Made by a program: the position numbers and the translations under genes. The notes under the pieces were generated by a model. It was not told the origin of the DNA, ran no database searches, and saw only the letters and a list, made by a program, of their open reading frames with translations. 43,706 nt of DNA from an uncultured Prevotellaceae bacterium (GTDB lineage: Bacteria; Bacteroidota; Bacteroidia; Bacteroidales; Bacteroidaceae), in NCBI GenBank assembly GCA_947166305.1, contig CAMVDV010000026.1:1-43706 (forward strand), given 5' to 3'. The number at the start of each line of letters is the position of its first letter. Positions within the stretch are counted from its first letter, which is position 1. Positions 1-7,641 of this stretch are shown in pieces.

Positions 1-2251
1 GCAAGTCCATACGCGGCAGGATGTCCTCCTGCAAAGCAACGAGTTCCCCTCCTTCGTGTGTTATGTGTCCATCATGGACGATGAGAGCCACGATGTCGTA
101 GGTGTCCTGATATATCGGCTCGAAGTAGTTCTTATTGAAGATGGTGAAGTGCGCCACCGCATCCTTCCCTTCGCCCGATATCGAGTCGAGCTTCACGCTG
201 ACATTCTGATAGACCTTCTTCACCTCGAAGTACTGCGGCTTGGGCGAGAGGTCTGGCAGCATGATGCCGTTCATGCAGAACATACCGTCGTTGGGCCAAT
301 CGCCGTGGTCGCCTCCATAACCCATGTATTTCGTTCCCTCCGCAGTGTAAGTGTCGATGGCCTGGTCCACCCAATCCCATATCGCACCGCCCATGAAGAA
401 GTTCGTGCTTTCGATGGCCTCCCAGTAGTCAGCAAGATTGCCCAAGCTGTTGCCCATGGAGTGGGCATACTCCGAGATGTGATAGGGATACTTGATGCCC
501 TTTCCGGTGCCCTTCACGGCATATCTCACCCAGTCGACGGAGGGATATTGGTTAGAGCCCATGTCAACGATGTCGTTGTTGCGCTCATATTGCACCGGAC
601 GGCTCGTGTCGAAAGCCTTTATGGCGTCGTATGCCGCCTTGAAGTTCTCGCCGGGTCCGGCCTCGTTGCCCAGGCTCCAGATGACGATGCTCGGATGATT
701 GACATGAGCCTTCACCATTTCCATGTTCCTCGCCACGTGTGCCGCACGCCACTCCACAGGGTGCGACAGGGAGGCCTCGCCGTAGTAGTACTCGTGGCTC
801 TCGATGTTGGCTTCATCCTCAAGGTAAAGACCATATTTGTCGGAGAGATAATAGAAATAAGGGTCGTTGCTGTAGTGGGAAAGGCGGACGTGGTTGATGT
901 TGCCGCGTTTCATGAGCATGACTTCGCGTTCCATTTGTTCCCGCGTGATAGCGTGTCCCGTCGAAGGATTCGTTTCGTGACGGTTCACACCCTTCAGCTT
1001 GACGGGCTGACCGTTGACGTAGAAGTAGCGACCGGCCAGTCCGAATTCGTCGTCACCGGCTTTCGTGTCGCGTATCTCGACCGTGCGTATGCCGAAATAC
1101 GTCGAGGTGCAATCCAGCAGACGGCCTTTCCTGTCCTTCAGTTCGGCCACGAGAACGTAGCGATAGGGTGCTTCGGCACTCCAGAGTTGGGGTTCCCTGA
1201 TGTTGACAAACGTCTGCGCCAACGCCGTCTCTCCGCTGAGGATGGACGGCACTTTGACCGTGACGCTGCGCACCGAGTCGGTCGTTGCGTCGCCATACAG
1301 CACTACAGGATAGACACTATAGGTCAGCGTCATGCCTCTCTTGATGATGCCTGTGAGGTTACTCAGGCTTCGGTCAATGCGGACAACGGCTCCCTGTCCG
1401 AGCTCCGTGGTGCGGACTGCCAGGTCGCTTATCTGCATCTTTGGCATGGCGGTGAGGTAGGTGCTACGGAAAATACCAGGCAGTCGGAACATATCCTGCG
1501 CTTCGAGGAAGGAGCCGTCGCTGTTCCTGTAAACCTCCACGGCCACCGTGTTCTCGCCTTCCCGAAGGTAGGGAGTGACGTCGAAGCGTGCCGTGTTGCG
1601 GCTGTTCTTGCTGAATCCGACGTAATGCCCGTTGACCCAAAGGTAGAAGAAGCTGTCCACGCCGTCGAAGTTAAGCACCACCTGACGGCCTTGCCAGTTG
1701 GCAGGAAGGGTGAAGGAACGGCGGTAGGAGCCCACTTCGTTGCGATAGAGATAGGTTGTCCAACGCTTGTCTTTGGGTTCCCGCATTACGCCACCGCGCC
1801 AATCGTCCTTCTTTACTTCATGATAGAAGATGACGGGCTGGTTAACGTAGATGGGTACGCCGTATTTCATCTCGCCCCGCGGACCGAGACCCTGCACGTT
1901 CCAGCATCCCGGGACACGAATGTCGTCCCATGATGCCACGTCGAACGTCGGGTTTGCAAAGTCCTTTGGGCGCTCATCGGGCGTGGCACACCAATGGAAC
2001 TTCCACGTCCCGTCGAGGCTCAGGAAGTAGTCTGTTCCCTCGGGCAGAACGCGTCGTGCGGCATCGGCCGAGGCGAAAGGAAAGATGTGGGCACGCGGAT
2101 GCAGTTTGTTGAGCGAGAGGCGTTCGGGACTTTGCCACTCGGTGCCGTCCGGTGCCACGGCCTTCCCGTAGAGAAAGCCGTGGAGAAAGTCGTCAGCCCG
2201 GCTGCTAAGTGCGATTGCTGAAAGGATTAAGATGGGAATGAGGCGTTTCAT
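1..2251 (-). CDS. Beta-galactosidase, glycoside hydrolase family 2 (3' end cut by window edge)
   Basis: An open frame of 750 codons begins at 2251 and runs off the left edge. The start MKRLIPILILSAIALSSRA looks like a signal peptide, so the enzyme is probably exported to the periplasm. The GH2 layout is clear: a sugar-binding jelly-roll region (VNGHYVGFSKNS, YLREGENTVAVEVYRN), then the TIM barrel with WSLGNEAG, where Glu530 is the expected acid/base, and HISEYAHSMGNS, where Glu594 is the expected nucleophile. FFMGGAIWDWVDQ follows. This is the LacZ-type arrangement, hydrolysing terminal beta-galactosides. The first 47 bases overlap the end of the sugar kinase on the same strand, which suggests one transcript. 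No SusC/SusD pair is visible. Galactosidase versus another GH2 activity is inferred from motif style only. Confidence 0.9.
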   Translation of the reverse strand, partial: MKRLIPILILSAIALSSRADDFLHGFLYGKAVAPDGTEWQSPERLSLNKLHPRAHIFPFASADAARRVLPEGTDYFLSLDGTWKFHWCATPDERPKDFANPTFDVASWDDIRVPGCWNVQGLGPRGEMKYGVPIYVNQPVIFYHEVKKDDWRGGVMREPKDKRWTTYLYRNEVGSYRRSFTLPANWQGRQVVLNFDGVDSFFYLWVNGHYVGFSKNSRNTARFDVTPYLREGENTVAVEVYRNSDGSFLEAQDMFRLPGIFRSTYLTAMPKMQISDLAVRTTELGQGAVVRIDRSLSNLTGIIKRGMTLTYSVYPVVLYGDATTDSVRSVTVKVPSILSGETALAQTFVNIREPQLWSAEAPYRYVLVAELKDRKGRLLDCTSTYFGIRTVEIRDTKAGDDEFGLAGRYFYVNGQPVKLKGVNRHETNPSTGHAITREQMEREVMLMKRGNINHVRLSHYSNDPYFYYLSDKYGLYLEDEANIESHEYYYGEASLSHPVEWRAAHVARNMEMVKAHVNHPSIVIWSLGNEAGPGENFKAAYDAIKAFDTSRPVQYERNNDIVDMGSNQYPSVDWVRYAVKGTGKGIKYPYHISEYAHSMGNSLGNLADYWEAIESTNFFMGGAIWDWVDQAIDTYTAEGTKYMGYGGDHGDWPNDGMFCMNGIMLPDLSPKPQYFEVKKVYQNVSVKLDSISGEGKDAVAHFTIFNKNYFEPIYQDTYDIVALIVHDGHITHEGGELVALQEDILPRMDL

Positions 2252-3158
2252 AGTTGATATAGTTTTCTTTGCTGCGGCATGTTTCTCCTGCAAAAAGGCA
2301 GGCAATGTGAATGAGGCGTTGCCAGGCGTCGCGCGGGAGGTTGGGAATGTCCTGCGGCATAATGCCCTGCCAGATAAGGGCGCAAGCGAATCCGGCATTG
2401 AAGCTGTCGCCTGCACCCACGGTGCTCACTACGTTTTCTATCTTGGGCGCTTCGAAACGGAACGTATCGGAAGGGGTAAACACCAATATCTCTCCAGCTC
2501 CTGCGGTACAGATGAGGCAAGGACAATGCGGACTGACATACCTTATATATATATCGCGCGCGTCGCGCGAAGCGTAGAGTACTTCGAAATCATCTGTACT
2601 GCCTCGGACGACGGTGCTATGGGTGAGGTTTTCCACGATATTGGGCATGAGTTCTTCCCGCTCGGGCTGATGGCTCGGACGGAAGTTGAGGTCGTAGAAG
2701 ACGGCGGCCCCTGCCTTTGCAGCCTTACGGAGTGCTTCTGTTATCTGAGGGCGCATCCCGTGGCATGCAGCGTAGTAGGAACCGAAGAGGAGGACGTCGC
2801 CCTTTGCCATCTCGGGCAGTGTCCAGGGTCCGGCAAGGTGCGGTTTCTCTGTATAAAAGAGGTAGTTGGCATCTCCGCTGTCGGCAAGGAAGGCGAGGCT
2901 CACGGCACTCTTTTCTCCCTGACGTATCTGGAAATGATCGGTGCAGACGCCGTTGTCGCGGAGGAAACTGGCTGTCTGTTGTCCCACCATGTCCGCGCCG
3001 GTATAACCTACGAAAGTGCATGGCACTCCGGCACGGCCTACGCTGATGATGCTGTTGAAGGTGCTGCCGCCATGAACAGCTGCTTCGGGCTGTCCGTTGC
3101 GGAAGAGAATGTCAAGTATGGTTTCGCCCATACCGACCACTTTGCGTGTCGTTTCCAT
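2205..3158 (-). CDS. PfkB-family carbohydrate kinase (fructokinase-like)
   Basis: A 317-residue ribokinase/PfkB-family kinase that phosphorylates a sugar with ATP in the cytoplasm. The N-terminal region has VVGMGETILDILF and HGGSTFNSIISVGRAGV, the usual substrate-binding start. The C-terminal signature STVGAGDSFNAGF carries the catalytic Asp and anion hole. An upstream in-frame start at 3212 is rejected because a -7 box (TACCTTTG) lies between it and METTRKVV, so the ATG at 3158 is used. The gene precedes, and overlaps by 47 bp, a GH2 beta-galactosidase, so it may act on a sugar released by that enzyme. Fructose is the commonest substrate of this subgroup in Bacteroidales, but specificity cannot be read from the sequence. 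Confidence 0.88.
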   Translation of the reverse strand: METTRKVVGMGETILDILFRNGQPEAAVHGGSTFNSIISVGRAGVPCTFVGYTGADMVGQQTASFLRDNGVCTDHFQIRQGEKSAVSLAFLADSGDANYLFYTEKPHLAGPWTLPEMAKGDVLLFGSYYAACHGMRPQITEALRKAAKAGAAVFYDLNFRPSHQPEREELMPNIVENLTHSTVVRGSTDDFEVLYASRDARDIYIRYVSPHCPCLICTAGAGEILVFTPSDTFRFEAPKIENVVSTVGAGDSFNAGFACALIWQGIMPQDIPNLPRDAWQRLIHIACLFAGETCRSKENYINYETPHSHLNPFSNRT

Positions 3159-3181
3159 AGTTGTTGAGTTGAATGCGCGTA

Positions 3182-3213
3182 CAAAGGTAGGAAAAAATAC
3201 TGACCGAGGCAAA
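3182..3213 (-). promoter_or_regulatory. Bacteroidetes-type promoter of the sugar kinase
   Basis: On the minus strand TTTG (3213-3210) is followed after 20 bp by TACCTTTG (3189-3182), matching the -33/-7 consensus. It lies 24 bp upstream of the chosen ATG and faces the S24 regulator promoter. Confidence 0.75.
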
Positions 3214-3314
3214 TCTATGCGCCGATTTCTGCCGTTTTTGTGTTAAATCATGCTTCTTCGCACCTTTTGTGTAAAACTTTTTGTGTTTTTCTTTCTGCTT
3301 TTGACTTTTTGTTT

Positions 3315-3322
3315 TAACTTTG
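3315..3322 (+). promoter_or_regulatory. -7 box of the S24 regulator
   Basis: TAACTTTG fits TAnnTTTG and sits 23 bp before the ATG at 3346. No good TTTG is seen at the expected -33 distance; only a weak T-rich TTCTG-like sequence is present. Confidence 0.55.
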
Positions 3323-3345
3323 TGGACGATTATAAAACAAAAGGT

Positions 3346-4083
3346 ATGACAGTAGAAGAAAAAATAGGCGTGCTGGTGGAACGCTATTGCCGCAACCGTT
3401 CTCACTTGGCCGATATGATTGGCGTGACGCCTCAAGCGGTGAACAACTGGGTGTATCGCGACCACATTCCGCGTCGGGGTATCGATGCCATCATGGCGCG
3501 TTTCCCTCAGACAGACAGGGACTGGCTGCGCGGAGGGAGTGCCCCGCTCCCTTCCGGCCCGCTTCCTTTGCCCGAAGATGATGAGGAAGAGGAGGAAGAA
3601 GAGGACGTGAGGTTTGGCGACGGAGCAGACGGTTTGACGGAAAGCGGCAGGGGCGACGCGGAAAGCGGACTGCCGCTACGGGCATCGGCGCAGTTCGTGT
3701 CGGGCGTGAAGCCTTCGCTTGGCGATGCACCCCTGCCCGATGGCGACGAGGGACTCGTGCCGCTGCAACTGCCGAGGCGCGACGTGAAGTACGTCTTCCA
3801 GTGCCACGGCGACAGTATGTTGCCGCGCATCCAGGACGGCGACTACGTGGCGGTGGGCGACGCGCTGGGCCGCTACGAGGAGTTCCGCAAGGACATTCCG
3901 TATCTGGTGCAGACGACGGACGGCCGACTCATGGTGAAGATGGTGGAGGACCCCGGGCCGCAGTCGCCCTTCCTCTTGCTCTCGACGGAGAATCCCAACT
4001 ACCAACTGGCCGACGGGGGCAGGCTTGCCAAGAGCGAATGCCGTGCCGCATACCGCGTCATCATGGTCATGAGGGAAATCTGA
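3346..4083 (+). CDS. XRE-family HTH regulator with S24 (LexA-like) peptidase domain
   Basis: A 245-residue two-domain regulator. Residues 5-60 form a Cro/CI-type helix-turn-helix (LADMIGVTPQAVNNWVYRDHIP). Residues 148-245 form an S24 peptidase domain with CHGDSMLPRIQDGDYVAV (Ser157 nucleophile) and RLMVKMV (Lys198, the general base). The architecture is that of CI/LexA-type repressors that cleave themselves on RecA activation, although no Ala-Gly cleavage site is obvious in the linker. The linker is odd: it holds an unbroken acidic run (residues 77-87) encoded by near-repetitive GAG/GAA codons. The start at 3346 is chosen because the longer frame from 3250 would begin upstream of the -7 box. 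The gene stands alone next to recQ and recJ, which would fit a stress role, but that is only inference. Confidence 0.87.
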   Translation: MTVEEKIGVLVERYCRNRSHLADMIGVTPQAVNNWVYRDHIPRRGIDAIMARFPQTDRDWLRGGSAPLPSGPLPLPEDDEEEEEEEDVRFGDGADGLTESGRGDAESGLPLRASAQFVSGVKPSLGDAPLPDGDEGLVPLQLPRRDVKYVFQCHGDSMLPRIQDGDYVAVGDALGRYEEFRKDIPYLVQTTDGRLMVKMVEDPGPQSPFLLLSTENPNYQLADGGRLAKSECRAAYRVIMVMREI

Positions 4084-4146
4084 GACATTTACTATTTAAC
4101 GATTTACTATTTACTATTTATCATTGACGCGCAAGGAAGCTGAAAT

Positions 4147-4234
4147 CGCCGCACGCGGAGTTCATCATCGCCGCACGCGGAGATTGGCAACGCCGCACGC
4201 GGAGATTGGCAACGCCGCAGGCGGAAATTTATAA
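4147..4234. repeat. 22-bp-pitch array, four units (GCCGCACGCGG core)
   Basis: Four units start at 4147, 4169, 4191 and 4213, exactly 22 bp apart. The 14-bp cores are CGCCGCACGCGGAG three times and CGCCGCAGGCGGAA once, each followed by an 8-bp linker (ttcatcat, attggcaa, attggcaa, atttataa). It lies between the S24 gene stop (4083) and the next start (4302). The segment before it, 4090-4125, is AT-rich with repeated ATTTACT. The segment after it, 4237-4280, can fold into a CCCTCG...CGAGGG hairpin. Confidence 0.85.
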
Positions 4235-4301
4235 CACCCCTCGCCGTTCCCTTCTCCTATGGAGGGGACGAGGGAGGCCCTGACACAACATCAACATTGC
4301 C

Positions 4302-5546
4302 ATGAAAGCAATCGTACAGATCACCGGCGTGCAGTACGCCTGCACGGAGAACGACATCGACGCCGTGATGGCAGCGATGGAGAAGGAGAAGCCCGAGGTG
4401 CTCCTCGTGACGGAGCAGACGCACGACTACGGCATCATTGTCCGTGCCGTGGTGGGCACTGCGTATCGGGGCGTGGTGAGCCGTTTCGACCTGGAGCTCG
4501 TGCTGGGCATGATGCACCACGACGGCACACCGGTGCTGGTGGGAAAGGTGGCGGAGACCGACCTCGACGGACGCTGCTACAGCGTAATCCTCACGGGGGA
4601 CTACCCCGACCTCTGCGCTCCTGCCGACGCCACGCCCGACATCTGGAGCCAATGGCGCTGGACGGGAGCACCGCTCATGGACAGCAATCCCGACGACTGC
4701 CGACTCGCCATCAGCCTCAAGGTAGTGCTGGCCGAACTGAACAGGTGCGGCAGCATGAACCGACAGACACTCATCGAGCACCTCAACCTCGTGACGCAAC
4801 TGGCAAAATGGGACGTCAGCCGCGAGACTCAGGAACAGCTCGGCCGCATCCGTCGGCTGGTCTGCTCCCACCCCGACCCCGAGATTCGCGCCCTCGCCCC
4901 GTGCCTCCGCCACACCATCGCCGCGCTGGGGAGCAAGACACGCACCAGGCTCTTCCAGGACGACTACTTCCCCATGCTCTGCAAGAGCGAGGAGGCAGCA
5001 CAGATGCAGCAGCAATGGCACGCCATGCACAAAGCCGAGATGACCGACATGAGCCTTTGGCAACCCACCATAACGCGGCAACTGCAGGCCATCGACGACT
5101 GCCTCATGCAGTTGCCGGCCGAGCTTTGCTACCAGAAAGACCAGTTCGGGACGCTCATGCACCGCTTGCTCTACCTCGGCATCCCCCGCGCCAAACTCCT
5201 CATGCTCCTCTCCGCACTTGTGCTCAGGAAACAGCTCAGGAGCCTGATGGGAATGGCCGACGACGACACATCGCCTGCCGCCGACGAGGCCGACCGACAG
5301 CTTGCCATCCGCCTCGCCCCTGTCTTCTACGGCAAGACCGACTCGGCGCGCAACTTCATCCTGCTGGCCAGGGAGCGGACATCCACGGAGATCACGTCGC
5401 TCGTCAGCATGTGGGTGAGGGAAAAGCAGATTTGTCCGGCCCATTGCCACCGCCCGCTATGGAGAGCACTCCACGAGGCGGGCATCTACAAGGCGTCGGA
5501 GTCGAACTGGAATCAGCAGCTCTGTACGCGCAAAGGCTGGGGCTAA
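4302..5546 (+). CDS. Unrecognised protein with possible HIRAN-like N-terminus
   Basis: A 414-residue soluble protein that I do not recognise with certainty. Residues 1-100 (LLVTEQTHDYGIIVRAVV, YRGVVSRFDLELVLGMM, GRCYSVILTG) resemble the strand pattern of HIRAN domains, which bind DNA ends or single-stranded DNA, but the match is by eye and weak. The rest is helical and ends with a segment (IRLAPVFYGKTDSARNFILLARERT) before a tryptophan-rich tail. There is no signal peptide or membrane segment. The gene converges with recQ and overlaps its stop by 4 bp. A DNA-related role would fit recQ and recJ next door, but this is inference. The start at 4302 gives the full conserved-looking N-terminus. 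Confidence 0.7.
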   Translation: MKAIVQITGVQYACTENDIDAVMAAMEKEKPEVLLVTEQTHDYGIIVRAVVGTAYRGVVSRFDLELVLGMMHHDGTPVLVGKVAETDLDGRCYSVILTGDYPDLCAPADATPDIWSQWRWTGAPLMDSNPDDCRLAISLKVVLAELNRCGSMNRQTLIEHLNLVTQLAKWDVSRETQEQLGRIRRLVCSHPDPEIRALAPCLRHTIAALGSKTRTRLFQDDYFPMLCKSEEAAQMQQQWHAMHKAEMTDMSLWQPTITRQLQAIDDCLMQLPAELCYQKDQFGTLMHRLLYLGIPRAKLLMLLSALVLRKQLRSLMGMADDDTSPAADEADRQLAIRLAPVFYGKTDSARNFILLARERTSTEITSLVSMWVREKQICPAHCHRPLWRALHEAGIYKASESNWNQQLCTRKGWG

Positions 5547-7462
5547 CGTTTCTCCGCGGCGAGCCTCAGGAGCAGTCCGTCGGTGCTTATCTCGCCGTCG
5601 GAGCGCATCCTATCTATCACCTCTTCGAGCGTTTCCTGCTCACAGCCCATGAGGTCCAGTTCATAAGAGTAGCGAGGTCCGGCCTGAAGCTGCCGGAGTA
5701 TGTGGCGGCGCAGCACCGACAAAGGGTCGGAAGGCTGTGCCGCTTCTTGTTCTTTCCTGCGGGTGCAGACATCGCAGATGCCGCAGTCTCTGTCCATATC
5801 CTCACCGAAGTATTTCAGCAACATACGGCTGCGACACTGGTCGCTGCCTGCGTCGGCGTACGTCAGCATCTGCTCCATGCGCTCCACATAATGGCTTCGC
5901 CGGTCGCCATAGACGGCAGCGGGGAGCACGACCTCGTTGCGGTCGACACGTCGCTGCACGAAGGTGACGCGCGGCAGGTGTTTCCTGGGGATGAACGAGA
6001 CGAGCTTCTGCTGGCCGAGGCGCAGGAAAATCTGGTAGATGTCGTCGGAAGTGAGGCCCGTGTCGAAGCTGAGTTGCTGCTCATCAATATAGGCGTAGTC
6101 GACGAAGATGCCGCCGTATCTGCGCAGAACGGCGAGGAGCAACTGCCGGGAGTCAGTGTCGAGCTGGCTGAAAAGCGCGTCGCGTGGCACGTCGATGCGC
6201 AGGCGGCTGGAGATGTCGTCCTTGTCCTGATAGGAGATATATCTGGCCTTGTCGAGGAGATCGAGCGCGCCGAAGAGGGTGGCAGGGAAGTAGCCGTAGG
6301 TGCGACAGAAAGCGTCCGTGTCCAGTTCTCGCGTGACGTTCAGCCCGTCGCCCACGGCGATGCTGAAGTAGCAGCAAAGGAGTTCGTAGACACCGGCCAC
6401 GTAGTCTGGGTCGGGAAACTGCTGCATGAGTCGCCTGGCCGCCACTTGCCGTTCCTTCCCGTCGGTGAGGAGTATGGCCTGAGCCATGTTGCCGTCGCGC
6501 CCGGCACGCCCGGCTTCCTGGAAATAAGCCTCGAGGGAGTCGGGAATATCGGCGTGGAGCACGAGTCGGACGTCGGGCTTGTCGATGCCCATGCCAAAGG
6601 CGTTCGTGGCCACCATGATGCGTTTCTCGCCCCGTCGCCAGCGTTCCTGGTGCTCGTTCTTCTTGACGCTTGGGAGTCCGGCGTGGTAGAATGTGGCCTG
6701 AAAGCCCAGCTCGTTCAGCTCGGCAGCCAGCTCTTCGGTGCGGCGTCGGCTGCGTGTGTAGATGATGCAGGAGCCGGGAATGGACTCCAGGGCGTGGAGC
6801 ATGGCGTCCTGCTTGCTGGCCTCTCGCTGCACGATGTAGGCGAGGTTCTTCCGCTCGAAGCTCATCCTGAGCACATTGGGCTCTCGGAAGTGGAGCTGAC
6901 GCTGTATGTCTTCGACCACAGCGGGCGTGGCTGTGGCTGTCAGGGCAAGCACGGGTCGCCCCTCGAAGTATTCGCGGATGCCGGAAATGCCGAGGTAGGA
7001 GGGCCGGAAGTCGTAGCCCCACTGACAGATGCAGTGGGCCTCGTCGACGGTGAGGAAGCAGATGTCCATGCGGCGGAGCTTGTTGAGAAACAGCTTGTCC
7101 GACAGACGTTCGGGCGACACGTAGAGGAACTTGTAGGCGCCGAAAATGGCATTGTCGAGCACGGTGAGCATCGCCTCGTGGCTAAGGGCGGCATCGATGT
7201 AGGCAGCCTTAATGCCCCGTCGGCGGAGAGCCTCCACCTGGTCGCGCATAAGGGAGACGAGTGGTGTGACGACGATGCAGAGTCCCTCCATGGCGAGGGC
7301 CGGCACCTGGAAGGTAATGCTCTTTCCTCCGCCCGTGGGCATCAGGGCAAGTGTGTCGCGCCCCGACGCGATGCTGTCGATGACCTCGCGCTGTATGCCG
7401 CGGAAGTCCTCGTAGCCCCAGACATTGCGGAGTATGGTGAGAAAGTCCTTTTCGTTCTGCAT
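5543..7462 (-). CDS. recQ: ATP-dependent DNA helicase RecQ
   Basis: A 639-residue superfamily 2 helicase that unwinds DNA 3' to 5' in recombination and replication-fork repair. Motif I is PTGGGKS (42-48), motif II is DEAH (140-143), motif III is LTATATP, and motif VI is QEAGRAGRDG. The C-terminal half has the RecQ zinc-binding cysteines (CRSRMLLKYFGE followed by DCGICDVC) and a short winged-helix region. There is no clear HRDC domain, in line with the short RecQ forms of Bacteroidetes. recJ lies upstream on the same strand across a 179-bp gap, so the RecQ helicase and RecJ exonuclease that cooperate in RecF-pathway end resection are side by side here. Confidence 0.95.
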   Translation of the reverse strand: MQNEKDFLTILRNVWGYEDFRGIQREVIDSIASGRDTLALMPTGGGKSITFQVPALAMEGLCIVVTPLVSLMRDQVEALRRRGIKAAYIDAALSHEAMLTVLDNAIFGAYKFLYVSPERLSDKLFLNKLRRMDICFLTVDEAHCICQWGYDFRPSYLGISGIREYFEGRPVLALTATATPAVVEDIQRQLHFREPNVLRMSFERKNLAYIVQREASKQDAMLHALESIPGSCIIYTRSRRRTEELAAELNELGFQATFYHAGLPSVKKNEHQERWRRGEKRIMVATNAFGMGIDKPDVRLVLHADIPDSLEAYFQEAGRAGRDGNMAQAILLTDGKERQVAARRLMQQFPDPDYVAGVYELLCCYFSIAVGDGLNVTRELDTDAFCRTYGYFPATLFGALDLLDKARYISYQDKDDISSRLRIDVPRDALFSQLDTDSRQLLLAVLRRYGGIFVDYAYIDEQQLSFDTGLTSDDIYQIFLRLGQQKLVSFIPRKHLPRVTFVQRRVDRNEVVLPAAVYGDRRSHYVERMEQMLTYADAGSDQCRSRMLLKYFGEDMDRDCGICDVCTRRKEQEAAQPSDPLSVLRRHILRQLQAGPRYSYELDLMGCEQETLEEVIDRMRSDGEISTDGLLLRLAAEKR

Positions 7463-7513
7463 AACAACAAACCCTCTGCGCTGCCTCTCCTGCCGCCGTT
7501 GCCTCCCTGCGGG

Positions 7514-7623
7514 AACGGTGCAGGGTTACAGCCTGAGCCCAACAGCCTTGCGGGCACAATCCTGCAGGGTTCCTTGCCAAACCCCACAGGGTTCCGTCCG
7601 TCAGGCTGCAGACCTTTGTCCGC
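7514..7623. repeat. 22-bp-pitch array between recJ and recQ (ACCCTGCAGGGT core)
   Basis: Cores begin at 7514 (AACGGTGCAGGGTT), 7536 (AGCCCAACAGCCTT), 7558 (AATCCTGCAGGGTT), 7580 (AACCCCACAGGGTT) and 7602 (CAGGCTGCAGACCT), all 22 bp apart with 8-bp linkers. Degenerate in-register units may extend it to 7470 (AACCCTCTGCGCTG) and to 7624, which overlaps the recJ stop at 7642-7644. The array therefore fills almost the whole gap between the two genes. Cores are imperfect dyads of two 7-bp halves. Confidence 0.75.
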
Positions 7624-7641
7624 CACGGCGCGCGGCGGCTG

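Noticed and set aside
56..1933. Long plus-strand open frame opposite the beta-galactosidase
   Set aside because: The minus strand encodes a clear GH2 protein with both catalytic Glu residues; the plus frame has no family motif and exists because of GC-rich codon use.
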